A stretch of 64,000 nt of DNA, from assembly GCA_951802195.1 (NCBI GenBank), contig OX637634.1, forward strand, positions 682,001-746,000, given 5' to 3'. This DNA comes from Tausonia pullulans (lineage: Eukaryota > Basidiomycota > Tremellomycetes > Cystofilobasidiales > Mrakiaceae). The notes under the pieces were generated by a model. That model was not told the origin of the DNA and did no database searches. It worked only from the letters and a program-made list of their open reading frames with translations. Below are positions 12,312-23,715 of this stretch, piece by piece (position 1 is the first letter of the stretch; each line of letters begins with the position of its first letter). The position numbers and the translations under genes were made by a program.

Positions 12312-13163
12312 GCAGCGAGCGGCTTGACCCTTTCTCTTTCGTCCTTCCCCCTTTTTTTTTTATGTGTGAACTTCCCAACCAGTCTCATCCCCGAACTTCG
12401 TTCAACAGCGCCAGCTCTACCTTTTTCGTTCGCCACCCCCATCCCTCACAACGATTTTTCGTTTACATTGTCTCCTCACCGCGGGACAGCCCTTCTCTGT
12501 CGCTCTCTTACTACCTTTGTGTAAAGATGGAGACACTCATACACCAAAAAATGACGACTTTTCCCCTTCCCTTGGGTTCGTGCGATAGAGAAAGAGCGCC
12601 GAGTCTGAGTCCGTTGCGTTCTTGACTCGGCTGCCGGCGACTCGGCTCTACTTGCATCATCTGCGTGCAACCAGTCAGCGCGGCTGTGAAATGATGTCGA
12701 GAGGTCATGTGGGAGGAGGGCAAGAGGGTGGACGACGAAGGAGGAGGGGGGGATGGTGTCGCTATGATGCAGGCAGGAGAAAGCGCGCGCATCGGGCATA
12801 ATGTGTGCGAGGGCAGTGGAGCGAAGGACGACCAAGCTCTTCTACCGTTGTCTGTGGGAGTTCAGGTCGCTCATCGCCCATGGTTGTCTTGCTCTCGCCT
12901 GATCCTGTCAGCTGTGCCCGAGTCACGGTCTATCGCAGACTCTTTGAAATGGCTGAGTCTGGACCCACCGCGCTTGGCCGGCGAAGGGCGAACAGCGAGG
13001 CCGGTCAGTCGAGAGGACACGCCATAGGGCTGTCTCCTTCAAGAGCCGCTAACCACGACTATCGACATCTCTCGCCCTCTGTCACTCTTTCTTTCCTTTT
13101 CCTTCCTCTCCCTTCCCTTCCTTCCTTTCGGTCCAGCTCGCCGGACGCCCGTCACGACGCTTC
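12312..13163. other. Intergenic region, SHMT 3' end to carrier promoter
   Basis: SHMT 3' UTR with a T9 run near 12352, then a promoter region with pyrimidine tracts (13070-13135). An ATG at 12949 opens a short reading frame (MAESGPTALGRRRANSEA) followed by a donor-like GTCAGT. Its phase does not join the carrier's first exon, so an upstream coding exon is not supported. Confidence 0.5.
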
Positions 13164-15097
13164 ATGGGCAATGATCCCTCGGGCGTGAAGGACCTTGCGT
13201 TTGGCTCGGTCCGTCCTGTCTTATGCTTGTTGTCTCTCTCGTCTCTCTCACTTTGAGAGTAGGATCCTCGGATAAGGAGCTCTGCGGCTCATTAGCGTCT
13301 GGACACGTCTGCATCCAGATCGCCGGTTCCATCTCGAAAGTCTTCGAGCATCCCTTCGACCTTTGTACGTCGGTTGTCGTCGACCTCGTTTCTGGCTGGA
13401 TGATTGCTTCCTCTGAGAGTTCCTGACCTCTTTGCCCTCAATATTACAGGCAAAGTCCGGTTCGTACTTCAAGCTTCCCTCTCTCTCTCTCTCTCTCTCT
13501 TTCTCTCTTTCTCTCCTTGTCGCTTGTATCGGTGAACTCGCTTGGAACGGGACCGATTCCCCGGCTGCTGTCGGCGGCTTCCTCTCGCCCTCGCGCCTTC
13601 TCTCCCCTGCGCCTCGCTCGACGCGTCGACACTTCTCGTCCCGTCATCTCGGCTCGCTCGGTTCTGACGCCTTCTTGCGTCGCCTCCCAAACTAGCCTCC
13701 AGAGCCAGCGCACCGACAGGCCTCTCCGGTTCACAGGCCCCCTCGACTGCTTCAAGCAGACTTGGTCGCGCGAGGGTCTGCGCGGGCTCTATCGGGTCAG
13801 TCCTCGTCACGCTTCGTCTCGTGAGGCGGACGGCGAGCGCGTCTTCTCTCCCTTCCCCCCAAGCTGACGAATATCGCTTGTATGAAATAGGGCCTCTCCG
13901 CGCCCATCGTCGGCGCAGCGGCGGAGAATGCTTGCCTCTTCCTCGTGTACAACCAGATCCAACGGCTCGTTGACGGGGCTGCGGGCGTGGGCTCTTCAGA
14001 ATCCGATGGCGCTGCGAGGGAGAAGCCGTTGAGCGAGCTTGCGTTGGCGGCTGCTGGGGCGGGAGCGGTGACGAGCTTTGTCCTGTGCGTTTCGTCGTAT
14101 GGATGGTGGCGCGCGCTCGATCTCCCGCTCAATCTTGGCGGAGAGAGAAGAGATCCAGCGGCCTTTTCGCTGACAAGTCTTCCCCCTCCCTGTTAGGACG
14201 CCAATCGAACTCGTCAAGGTCAAAATGCAAGTGACCCTCCTCGCATCCGAGGGTCTACTCCCTGCCGCCGTCGCATCCACCACGGGCGGCCCTGTCGCTC
14301 GCATGGCCATCGACTTCTCCAAGCTTCCGGGGCCCTTCGCTGTCCTTCGGCAAACGATCGCCTCGACGGGCATTCGCGGTCTCTGGCTTGGCCACTCCGG
14401 CACCCTCCTCCGCGAGACAGGTGGCTCCTCGGCGTGGTTTTCGACGTTCGAGGTCGTCTCGAGGGCATTCATGCGTGCGAAGGAGAAGAAACTCGGTTTG
14501 CAAAGGGGGGAGGTCACCAAGGCAGACTTGCGTGCCTGGGAGCTCTGTGTCTCCGGTGGAGCGGCGGGGATGGCGTACAACCGTGAGCGCGCCGTCCCTC
14601 GACCCTTGCGGTCGATCAGTCGGTCGGTCGAGCTGACTCGCCGTTCTCTCTCTCTCTCTCCTCCTGCAGTCGCTCTCTTCCCAGCAGACACCATCAAATC
14701 CGCTATGCAGACCCGTGCCGAACTGCGGCCCGATCTCGTCGGTCGCGTCTCATTCCTTCAAGTCGCCCGCGAGATCTTTGCTGCACGTGGCTTCAGGGGC
14801 CTCTACGCCGGGTGCGTTCATCACACCTCCACGACCCAGAGAGAAGAAAAGGAGGTGCGCGCTGACACGAGAACGCGTTTATCTGGAGCAGATGCGGCAT
14901 CACCGTCGCGAGGGCCGCTCCGAGTAGCGCTATGATCTTCCTTATCTACGAGGAACTCAGCGTGCGTCGTCGCGTCTTGGCCGCGCTTTCTCCCTCTCTC
15001 TCACTCGCTCCTCCCCCCTTCTCCCTCTCCCCCTTCCCTTCCGTTCGCAACCTCTGACGCTTGTGCTCTTCGATATCAACAGCGTAACTTTGCCTAA
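13164..15097 (+). CDS. Mitochondrial carrier, ornithine-transporter-like (Ort1/Arg11 type)
   Basis: Six-helix inner-membrane carrier with three repeats. The start MGNDPSGVKDLAFGS joins IAGSISKVFEHPFDL (exon from 13318), then a 10-nt microexon 13450-13459 supplying CKVR, then LQSQRTDRPLRFTGPLDCFK, GLRGLYRGLSAPIVGAAAEN and LFLVYNQIQ. The three carrier signatures are P-F-D-L-C-K, P-I-E-L-V-K (about 14205) and P-A-D-T-I-K (about 14688), followed by GLYAG. Phrases such as GPLDCFKQTW and the GLYRG/SAPIVGAA/EN segment match fungal ornithine (arginine-biosynthesis) carriers best. Substrate is inferred from similarity. A terminal 15-nt exon (15083-15097) adds RNFA-stop after IFLIYEELS. Upstream in-frame codons before 13164 are open, so a slightly longer N-terminus is possible. 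Confidence 0.82.
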
Positions 15098-16311
15098 GCT
15101 CGACGAACAGACGGACCGCAACCCTCGAATCAACTGCTCCCCCCCCCCCCCCCCCCCTTCCCAGCCCTTTCCAACTAGACAGACTCCTGCATTTTCTCAT
15201 CCTTTATCTCTCCATTTGGTCCCCCTTCCTCCTTCCCCCCCCCCCAGATTCTGGGCCTCTTTTTTCCTTTTTTTTTCTCCCCCTTTACTTTTATGTAACC
15301 CCTCTCGATCCATCGCATGTGACTGTTCACTGGAGGGGCGCTCTAGACCGCCGCCGATGGGATCGCTCGCTCGCTCGCTCGTTCGATCGGATCGAGGGAA
15401 GGAAGACCCAGCCAGGAAAGAGACAGACCGACCGACCGACCGACCCCTAGTTGGGGTTGCCGACGGATATCGGATCGCACGTTCGTCCTCGCTCGCATCC
15501 TGCGAGCCTGCCTGCTCGAGCTAGTCAAGCTTGCCTTGCCCTGGCCTGACGCGTGGTGGCTTGTGGTGTTGTTCTTTTCTCTCAATCTCTCTCTCTCTTT
15601 TTTTTTCTCTTTTTTTTTCGTAAAAGGGGGGAGAAAGGGGGCTTATGAGGAGAGAAATGATAGAGCCCGGGAGCGGGAGGCGTAGGGAGGAGGCAAGGAG
15701 CAGAAAAGAAGGGAGAGAGACACGTAGTAGGGCTTGGGGAGCGGGGCGGGGAGTGAGTGGGAGAGATGAGAGAGTGAGGGGAGCGGTTGAGAGGGGGAGA
15801 GAACAGAAGGCAGTTGGAAAAAGAACACACAAGGGGGAGGTAGCCGTGAAAAGAAAAAGAGAGAGAAAAATATGGAGGGGGTGGGGGGGGGGGGGGGGGG
15901 AGCACACAGAAAATTGTAAATGTAAAAATTTGAAAGGGGGGAAGCATACAGGCAGAGAGCTCGAAAGAATGGGGAGGTTGGGGTAGTCCATGGGTTGCCT
16001 CCTCGCCTCGGGGGAGAGAGGGGAGGAGAAATGGCCTCGCCAACACAGTCGCGCTCTTGATCGACGAGACGAGGGACTCTATCAAGGCAGGTGGTGCAAT
16101 GAGAGGGGGTATAGGAAAGCGGGAGAAGAGACGTGACGATGCGTTGAGGCGTGACGGGCGGGTGAGGGAAGGGGCGGAGGACGGGGTGTGGGGGGATACG
16201 ATGCGAGTGCGGATAAGAGAGACGAGAACCGAGTCCGAGACGGAGCGAGCAGTAGAGGAGAACGAGAGAGTAGAGAGACAAAGAGAGACAGGCGAGATGA
16301 GAGGGATGAAG
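15098..16311. other. Convergent intergenic region rich in homopolymers and GA/CT repeats
   Basis: 1.2 kb between two convergent genes. It contains a 19-nt C run (15139-15157), a second C run near 15239, T-rich blocks, a (GACC)n stretch near 15430, a CT dinucleotide tract at 15585-15600, a strongly purine-biased + strand from 15640 to 16300, and an 18-nt G run (15883-15900). Long open frames here are repeat artefacts. No gene seen. Confidence 0.7.
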
Positions 16312-18683
16312 CTAGCGGCGCCATCCCTGTTCCCGATCCCGAGCCACCATCTGAAGGAGGATCTGGTCAGTTTTAGGCGTCATCACACCATCCGAGCGAG
16401 CCCAAACAAACCTTCAACTCGTACTCGAGCTCAAAGCCCTTGGTCGCCCCAGCACATGGGGCCCCCTCCTCGCGGTACCTGCTGATAGCCCAGTCCCTAA
16501 CGTACGTCGAGGCCTTCATATACTTTTTTGAGGCGTATTTCTTGACGAAGCAGTCGGCCTGCTTCTCGACCGGGCGGAGGATGTAGTTGAGCATGAGCTG
16601 GGCAGCCGGAAGAAGCTCGAGCTCGGAAAAGTCCGAGTAGTGGACGAGGTTGGCGTTCTGGTGGAGGGACACGCGTCAGAGACGGACAGAAAAACAAGGG
16701 AAACAAGAGCGAAGCGTGGAGGACCTACCCATTCCCCACGGTCGAGGACGAGCCGAGCCAGCCAGGCGGCGCCGGCGGCGATGAGGCTCGGCTTGAGATG
16801 GAGCATCTTGTGATCAACGCACGAGATCTCCATGAAGTACTTGGCGACAGTCCTCGTCTGAATGTCGTAGTTGTCGGCCTTGGAGATGCGGCGGAGGAAA
16901 TGGATCGGGTTCGGATAGCTCATGTTGAAGTCAATCGTCTGAAGGAGATACCGTTCGGCAGCGAGGATCTCGTCGTCCTGGTACCCGCCATCGGCCATGT
17001 AGAGGAAGTTCTGAACCGAGGGGCAGATAACCTCCTCGTACTTGGCGGCGACGAAAAGTGCCGTCGTCCCGACAAGCTGAAGCTTGACGAGTGAGATCGT
17101 GCGCGCGGAAAGAAACCGGTCGACGAGGTTGACGGCGAGGAAGAGCGTCTCGGGGAGGAGCCGAAACTTGCCGTGGACCTCGATGAGCCAGTCGACGAGG
17201 ATCGCCCGCATCTTCCACTGGATCTCGGGCTGATCGTCCATGTAGTCGGGGTTGGGAAGCGTAGTGAGCTGGGGTGGTGGTAGGGGAAAGGGAAGAAGGG
17301 ACGAGGGGGACGGAGGGGGACGGAGGGGGAAGGGGGGGGGGGGGGGGAGAAAGGGCGATAATCAGTCAACCGGGCGCGCTTGTGAAAGAGAGGGGTTAGA
17401 GATGAAGGGACCCACCTCCAACTTCTGCATGTAGATAAAAATGTCTTTGACGTATTCGTTGACCATCATCGGGTCGTCGTCGTCCTCGGCATCGAGATCC
17501 TCCCACCCTTCGTCCTTGGCCGGCCCAGCGTCGATGATCTCGATCTTGGGCTCCCTCTCGGCGACAGCGGCGGCAACCTTCTCGACCGTCGCAGGCTGCT
17601 CCTCCGCCATCTTGACCTTCTCCGTCTCCTCTTCCTGCTCTTCCCGCTCCATCTTGACGGGGCTCGATGTCCGAGCGCGCTTCGTCGTCGGCGCACCATC
17701 GTCGTCATTCCGGTCCCGGAGGACGGCCTCGCGCTTGGCGGCGGTTGAGACCGTTGGCCGAGTGACGCGGGACGTCGTGGTGGTGGTGGTCGCCGCCCGG
17801 CGAGAAGAGGTAGCCCGAGAGGAGGTCGCCGTTGTCGATGCCGAAGGAGCTGCCGACGCCGCCCGACGAGTCTTGATGAGCCTGGTGGTAGTGGCACCCG
17901 CGGCGGCGTCCTCGCCTCCCTCTTCCTCCTTGGGCTGCTGCTGCTCAGCAGCGAGGGCCGCCGCCTCCTCAGCAGCCGCACTCGCCCTCGTCCTCCTCGG
18001 TGCCCTCGCGACGGCGGTCGTCGTCGTCGTGGATGCCTTCTTGTCGGCCATTGTTGTCGATGGCTTGCTGCCCCCCTTGGCAGTCGCCGCCGCGGCTGCT
18101 GCCGCCGCGTTCTTGTTGGTGACTTCTCCAAACGCCGCTCGTCGCTTCGTGCCGATGACCTTGGACGACGTCAAAGCTGCATCCTTGGATGCCGTCGTCG
18201 CCGAGGCGTCCTTGGCAGCAGCCGAGGTCGACCGAGTCGGCTTGGTCGCAGCGAGCGAGGCCGGCCCCTTGGAGGCCGCCGCGCGGGCAGCGGCTGTCTG
18301 GGCGAGCGCGTTCTCGTCGAGCGGGCCTGTCGCCCTTCCAACGCGGGTCATTCGTCGGGTCTGTGGGAGCGGATGTGAGAGGAGATGTATGGGGACGGGA
18401 AGAGAAGGGGGAGGGGAAGCAGAGGGGGCGGGGGGGAGGCGCAGGACGGAGGTGGGAAGTACGTCAACAACTCGCGAGCACTGAAAGGGCGGGCGAGGCG
18501 AGGGCAAGGGTTGGACGCGGCGGCACACGCCAGGCAGACGAGGGCGAGGGGGCTGGCCTGGGCTGGGCTGGGCCTGGCAGGCGGACGGCAGGGAAAGAGG
18601 GGCAGGGCGAGCCCATCCGAGCTCCCGCCGAGCTCGAGACCGTCGACGGAGGAAGTGGTACGCACTGGGATCCCACTGGCCAT
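16312..18683 (-). CDS. B-type mitotic cyclin (Clb/Cdc13 family)
   Basis: Regulatory subunit of Cdk1. An 18-nt first exon (18666-18683, MASGIP) splices across 305 bp to TRRMTRVGRATGPLDENALA, giving the SGIPTRR start seen in fungal mitotic cyclins. Then come KRRAAFGEVTNKN, a destruction-box-like element (R-x-x-F-x4-N instead of R-x-x-L), a long low-complexity Ala/Thr/Ser region, and an acidic stretch around 17480. The cyclin box begins MDDQPEIQWKMRAILVDWLI with EVHGKFRL, NLVDRFLS, TALFVAAKYEE and LQTIDFNMSYPNPIHFLRR. The second cyclin fold follows to YELK, then a last exon ILLQMVARDREQGWRR-stop at 16312. A 16-nt G run at 17332-17347 lies in an intron. The long low-complexity N-terminus is unusual but in frame. 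Confidence 0.92.
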
Positions 18684-20254
18684 GGCTGCAAGCTGAAGAG
18701 AGGAGCCGGGAGGGCGGAGGAGGAGGGAGGGGAGAGGGCGAGGTGGGGGTGCTCGCGGGGAGAAGAAGGGCAGGGGGGGGAGGGGTTTGGTCGAGCTCGA
18801 ACGAGGAGGAGAGGAGGAAAACGGGAGGGGGGCGCGAAGAGGGTGGAGAGGAGGACAGAAGGAGAGAGGGGCGAGCTGGGTGCTCTGGAGATGAGGAGAG
18901 AAGAGGGTGATGGGCGTACGAGGACGTCGACGAGAGGGAGAGACGAGTCGAGGTGAGTTGAGTCGAGCCGGCCGAGGGCAGGCCTCCCGCCCGCCCAGCG
19001 CACGGCACGCCCATCCTCGCCGCTGGCCTGGCCGACGCTGGCCGCCTGCGTCGCGCAGCGGGTGCGTCTGTTCCCTTTGTCGGCGGAGCACGCGAACGAA
19101 CGCATCCGCCCTCTCGCGAGAGAGGGCTGCCGAATGCATGTTCATCCCAGGCATTGCCTGGCTGGTCTCGGCATCTCTCTTTGCTCCTTTTGAGGCTCGT
19201 CGCCGCGGGAGCAAGCCGCACCAGCGAACGCCTCGACTGTCCCGACGCGATTCAAAGTTGGCCAGCACGCGTCGGGAGAATACATCTTCACATCCCGCCA
19301 GATCTGCAGCAGATGTCCGACACGACGGCTCATCGTCAAAAGAACGCAGATCTCTTTCGCCTGGAAACTTCTCTCAAAGCGAATGCCGGCGCGTCCAGCA
19401 ATGCACGGAGCGAACATGTATCCGTCCCTGACGTCAGACCCCATGCTCACAAGTTGGCGGTCTCAATGCGAACTACGACGCGTCTCCTCGCTTCCTTTCT
19501 CGCTCGCGTTAGGTAGCGTGGAGGCACGGAGGAACGCCGAACCGGATAGATGCCCCTTCTTCGATCTCGATTCTCCCGGCAAGCTCTCGCCATCGAACAG
19601 CCTCGTGCAAGCGCGCGCGCGGCCCGATCTTTTAATATCGGGAAATTTACATGCGACGATCGTCGGCCCGAAAGATCGTGGTTTCAACTGTGCAAGCTTC
19701 GAGGGAAGCAGGCCTTCCTCAGTACCTCTCCCCCAGTCAAGGGCGACGTGCTTTCGTAAATGCGATGATCGATGAACATCTCCATGGAGGTGAGACGCAC
19801 GAGCGAGTGCGTGCTTGCTCTCGAACGCCCTTCATCTCACTCCTCCAGCCCAGTCTCATTTGGCCAGGCCACCCCCACGCAACAGAAGAACAAACAAACA
19901 TAAAAGAGGGAGAGAAAGAGAGAGAAAAAGAGAGAAACGAAAGAACGAAGATGAGAACGTAAGGCATGGTTAGGGCATAAGGTAGTCAAAGGGACTCTAA
20001 CGAAAAGCGACAGACTCGACCCTTCTCTCTAACAAGAGATGGACTGAGACGCGAAGCTAAGCAAGAGGGATTCGAAGAGAGAGATGAACGAGAGAAAGGC
20101 TGGCTGACAAAGGCAGCGGAAGGAACTCTAGGAGGAGGGCCAGCTCTCAGTCATGCGCGTGTCGACGCCAGGTAGGAAATCAACTCACGAGTTTGGAGGG
20201 GAAAGAGTGTGAGGGGGGACGAGGCCAGCGAACCGAATGGGTTGTTACCGACGC
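18684..20254. other. Intergenic region between cyclin B and histone H3
   Basis: Cyclin promoter (purine-rich on + strand up to about 18960) and H3 3' flank. Open frames at 18.9-19.8 kb have no recognisable domain and no consistent splice structure. No gene supported. Confidence 0.6.
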
Positions 20255-21318
<1,064 letters not shown>

Positions 21319-22264
21319 GGTGTGTGGTGGTAGTGAGGAGCGCTGAAGGGATGGGGTGGGGGGGAAAGTAGTGGTTGAGGGCGGGCGGGCGTGGGATGCT
21401 TTTCCTCCCTATTCGCCCTTCTTGGCCTGCTTTCTCTCTCTTCGTGCTTTCCGCTCTGCCCTTCCTCGATTAGGAGGGGGGCTTGTCTCGATTCGAATCG
21501 AGGGCGGTCGCCAGGCGAGTATCCCGTTTCGAGGGGTGCGGCGACACCGCGGAGAGGAGAGAGCGGTCGAAGACGACGACCATCTCGCACCGCGGGAAAT
21601 CACGGGGGACCGTCAGCCATCTCTTTGCCTTCCTCGTACGAGTCGGCCCCGCCGCCTCCACTTTTCTCGGCGAGCGAGGCACGGAAGAAGTCACACCATC
21701 AAGAGTGGCGCGTCTTCAATCATGGCTGCCCGCTAGCACCTTTTATCCTAGACACTCTTGACAGCTTCTGAAAAAATGTACTTCGTGTTAGAGTGCAGCA
21801 ATGCGGGAGCGGTTCAGAGAAGGAAATGAGAGGAGGACGAAAGAAGCTGCGTGCGAATAGTGGAATGCGCTAAACTGCCTTCGCGGCTGCGTTTGCTCCA
21901 AACTTCGCCAATATTGCCTTGATCACCCTCGAATCCACCATTGTGTCCAGCTCCCTTTCTGGTCGACTAGGTCATTGTTAAGTCAGACATGCAAAATAAA
22001 ATGTACCTATAGCATGAACCAAGCATAGTGGACTATAGCCCCAAAAGAAACAGCGACAGAGAGGGGAGGGAGATATAACCTAGTTAGATGAGCGGGGGGG
22101 AGAGAAGGGAGGAGAGAGAATGATACGACAAGGAGGAGAGAGGATGATGCAACACTGGGGAGGAACGAAGGAGGAGGGAAGTGAGCAAGGAGAGAGAAAA
22201 CATCGACAACACTCTGCCCACCTTCCAGATGATCGACCGCGGCCCCTCGACCCTCAGCCTTAGC
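21319..22264. other. Upstream region of histone H3, no gene seen
   Basis: H3 promoter and flank. Purine-rich on the + strand around 22080-22200. No reading frame with recognisable content. Confidence 0.5.
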
Positions 22265-22303
22265 CCATCGCCACCATCGCCACCATCGCCACCATCGCCA
22301 CCA
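22265..22303. repeat. 9-bp minisatellite, about four copies
   Basis: Unit CCATCGCCA repeated in tandem, seen directly. On the minus strand one frame would encode a short VAM repeat. Confidence 0.9.
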
Positions 22304-22985
22304 CCTTACCATCGTGCTGCTCCTCCCACCACCTCGAGTCTGTAGGCCGGTGCTTGCACCGGACGGTGGATGTGACCTTTCGGATCTCGTCGACATCACG
22401 GACGACGAGATTGCGGCTGTAGTAGAGGGAGCCAGACGGGCGTGGCAAGGTCTTCTAGCTTAATGTCGATGCGGCAGTCTTCTCCTATGGCACCAGTACG
22501 GTTGGTGTACTCGTAACGGAGTGCGTACAAGCCACTGAACGGGTTTGAGAGCACAGCACGAAGGGGCTAGCGATCTGTCTCGTCTGATCCCCTCCCGGAT
22601 CATTGGTATTGGGACTCATCCCGTGGAGTCATTCGTCTTCCACATAGTGTCAAGCGCCGCCCTGCTGAAAGGAATGTCTGAATGAGTGGGGAGCACGTGG
22701 GAGAGGGCAGAGAGCAATGCCTTGCTCGACCAGCCACTTGGGCAGAGGATTTAGACGGCGGAAGCCCTGACGAACCCGCCGGCGATAACGAAAACGTCAT
22801 CCGTGATATTGGAATGGAGGTTGGGTGAGAAGGGTAGATGGCATTGGTCATGGTCGGAGGGGCATCGACAGAGAAGAAACGAGAGGCGCATCGCCAAGGG
22901 ATGGCAGTCTGGCAGTGGACGGTTGAAGATCGAGCCGTGACCAAGATCTTCGCATTCGACTGTCCAATTTGGCATCTATTCGGGC
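22280..22985 (-). pseudogene. Possible decayed gene, function unknown
   Basis: The minus strand holds protein-like fragments that do not join cleanly: YALRYEYTNRTGAIGEDCRI (about 22540-22481), LYYSRNLVVRDVDEIRKV one frame over (about 22430-22360), and ITDDVFVIAGGFVRASAV (about 22807-22752) in another. The one-base frame change between the first two, with no obvious splice site, suggests decay. No family recognised; chance is possible. Confidence 0.25.
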
Positions 22986-23155
22986 CTTGTATATGTCACC
23001 TCGGAGGGTAGATAAAGGTCAGTAGTGGAGCGAGAATAGCAGAAGAGAAGAAGGTGACGAGCATGATCACGCATGTATACCCGTTGGATATTCGCCGCAA
23101 TGATCTGAGGATCGTTGAACATCATTGTTATTCAAGTCTCCGGCTATTACCGTGG

Positions 23156-23308
23156 TCAAAATGGTGTGTTCAGTGGCTGCTTGGGAGGAGGGCGTGGGGA
23201 AAGAGGGTCAGGGGGAGGAAGGAGGGTAGCCTGAGGCACGATTGACCCGTTGGAGGCTTGCTCGTTCGAGTCCGAGATCATAACGAACTGGAAGCCCTTG
23301 GCGTCCAT
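23156..23308 (-). CDS. Small ORF of 50 codons, uncertain
   Basis: Starts MDAKGFQFVMISDSNEQ and continues with a proline-rich tail to a stop at 23156. The start resembles the FQFV-x-SD openings of some fungal transcription-factor-like proteins, but the rest is absent. It could be the remnant first exon of a gene or a chance frame. The 100-bp tandem repeat begins directly upstream of its ATG. Confidence 0.2.
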   Translation of the reverse strand: MDAKGFQFVMISDSNEQASNGSIVPQATLLPPPDPLSPRPPPKQPLNTPF

Positions 23309-23310
23309 CG

Positions 23311-23524
23311 TTTTTTCTTGTATTCAAGTCATGTGTTATACGTAGAGGACGTAGTAACCCTATGAGAGATGGTGAGTCGTAGCTAGACACAGGGAAAGCG
23401 AAGATGAAAGAACAGGTGGATTTCTTTTTTGTATTTAAGTCATGAGTTATACGTAGAGGACGAAGTAACCCTAAAGAGATGGTGATTCGTAGCTAGATAG
23501 AGGGAGAGCGAAAATGAAAGAAGA
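23311..23524. repeat. Tandem duplication, two copies of about 102 bp
   Basis: Copy A 23311-23412 and copy B 23422-23524, separated by about 9 bp. Both share a T-run, GTATTYAAGTCATG, GTTATACGTAGAGGACG, AGTAACCCTA, CGTAGCTAGA and GAAAGAA. Identity is high with scattered substitutions and small indels. The region lies 110 bp upstream of a tRNA gene. Origin unknown. Confidence 0.85.
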
Positions 23525-23634
23525 AAGTTCTTTTTGAAAGCGGTCATGAGCTTTTTTCCGGTTACAACTTGGCAGGGGATGAGCATCCGCAGTCGACGAG
23601 TGCTCGCGAGTTCCTCCGAGATACGACTTGTAAA

Positions 23635-23708
23635 GATCCTTTAGCTCAGTTGGTTAGAGCACCAGATTCCAAATCTGGGGGTCAACGGTTCAAATCCGTT
23701 AAGGGTCT
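23635..23708 (+). tRNA. tRNA-Trp (CCA), intronless
   Basis: 74 nt fold into a standard cloverleaf. Acceptor stem GATCCTT/AAGGGTC (one T-G pair), D stem GCTC/GAGC, anticodon stem CCAGA/TCTGG with loop TTCCAAA (anticodon CCA), 5-nt variable loop, T stem AACGG/CCGTT with loop TTCAAAT. Position 73 reads T, whereas yeast cytosolic tRNA-Trp has A73. A T4 pol III terminator follows. CCA rather than TCA argues against a recent mitochondrial insertion. Confidence 0.85.
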
Positions 23709-23711
23709 CCC

Positions 23712-23715
23712 TTTT
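23712..23715 (+). terminator. Pol III T-run terminator of tRNA-Trp
   Basis: TTTT 4 nt after the tRNA 3' end, the minimal RNA polymerase III termination signal. Confidence 0.6.

Noticed and set aside
12949-13015. Upstream first exon for the ornithine carrier (MAESGPTALG)
   Set aside because: The donor phase does not match the acceptor before the carrier exon, so joining would break the frame.
15521-16324. Several overlapping Pro/Ser-rich frames
   Set aside because: Produced by GA/CT repeats and homopolymers; no splice pattern or conserved motif.
17441-18484. Long plus-strand open frame of 347 codons
   Set aside because: It is antisense to the low-complexity Ala/Thr region of cyclin B; composition is a mirror of that repeat and no domain is present.
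23635-23708. Recent mitochondrial tRNA insertion
   Set aside because: Anticodon is CCA, while fungal mitochondrial tRNA-Trp normally has TCA; a pol III terminator is also present.
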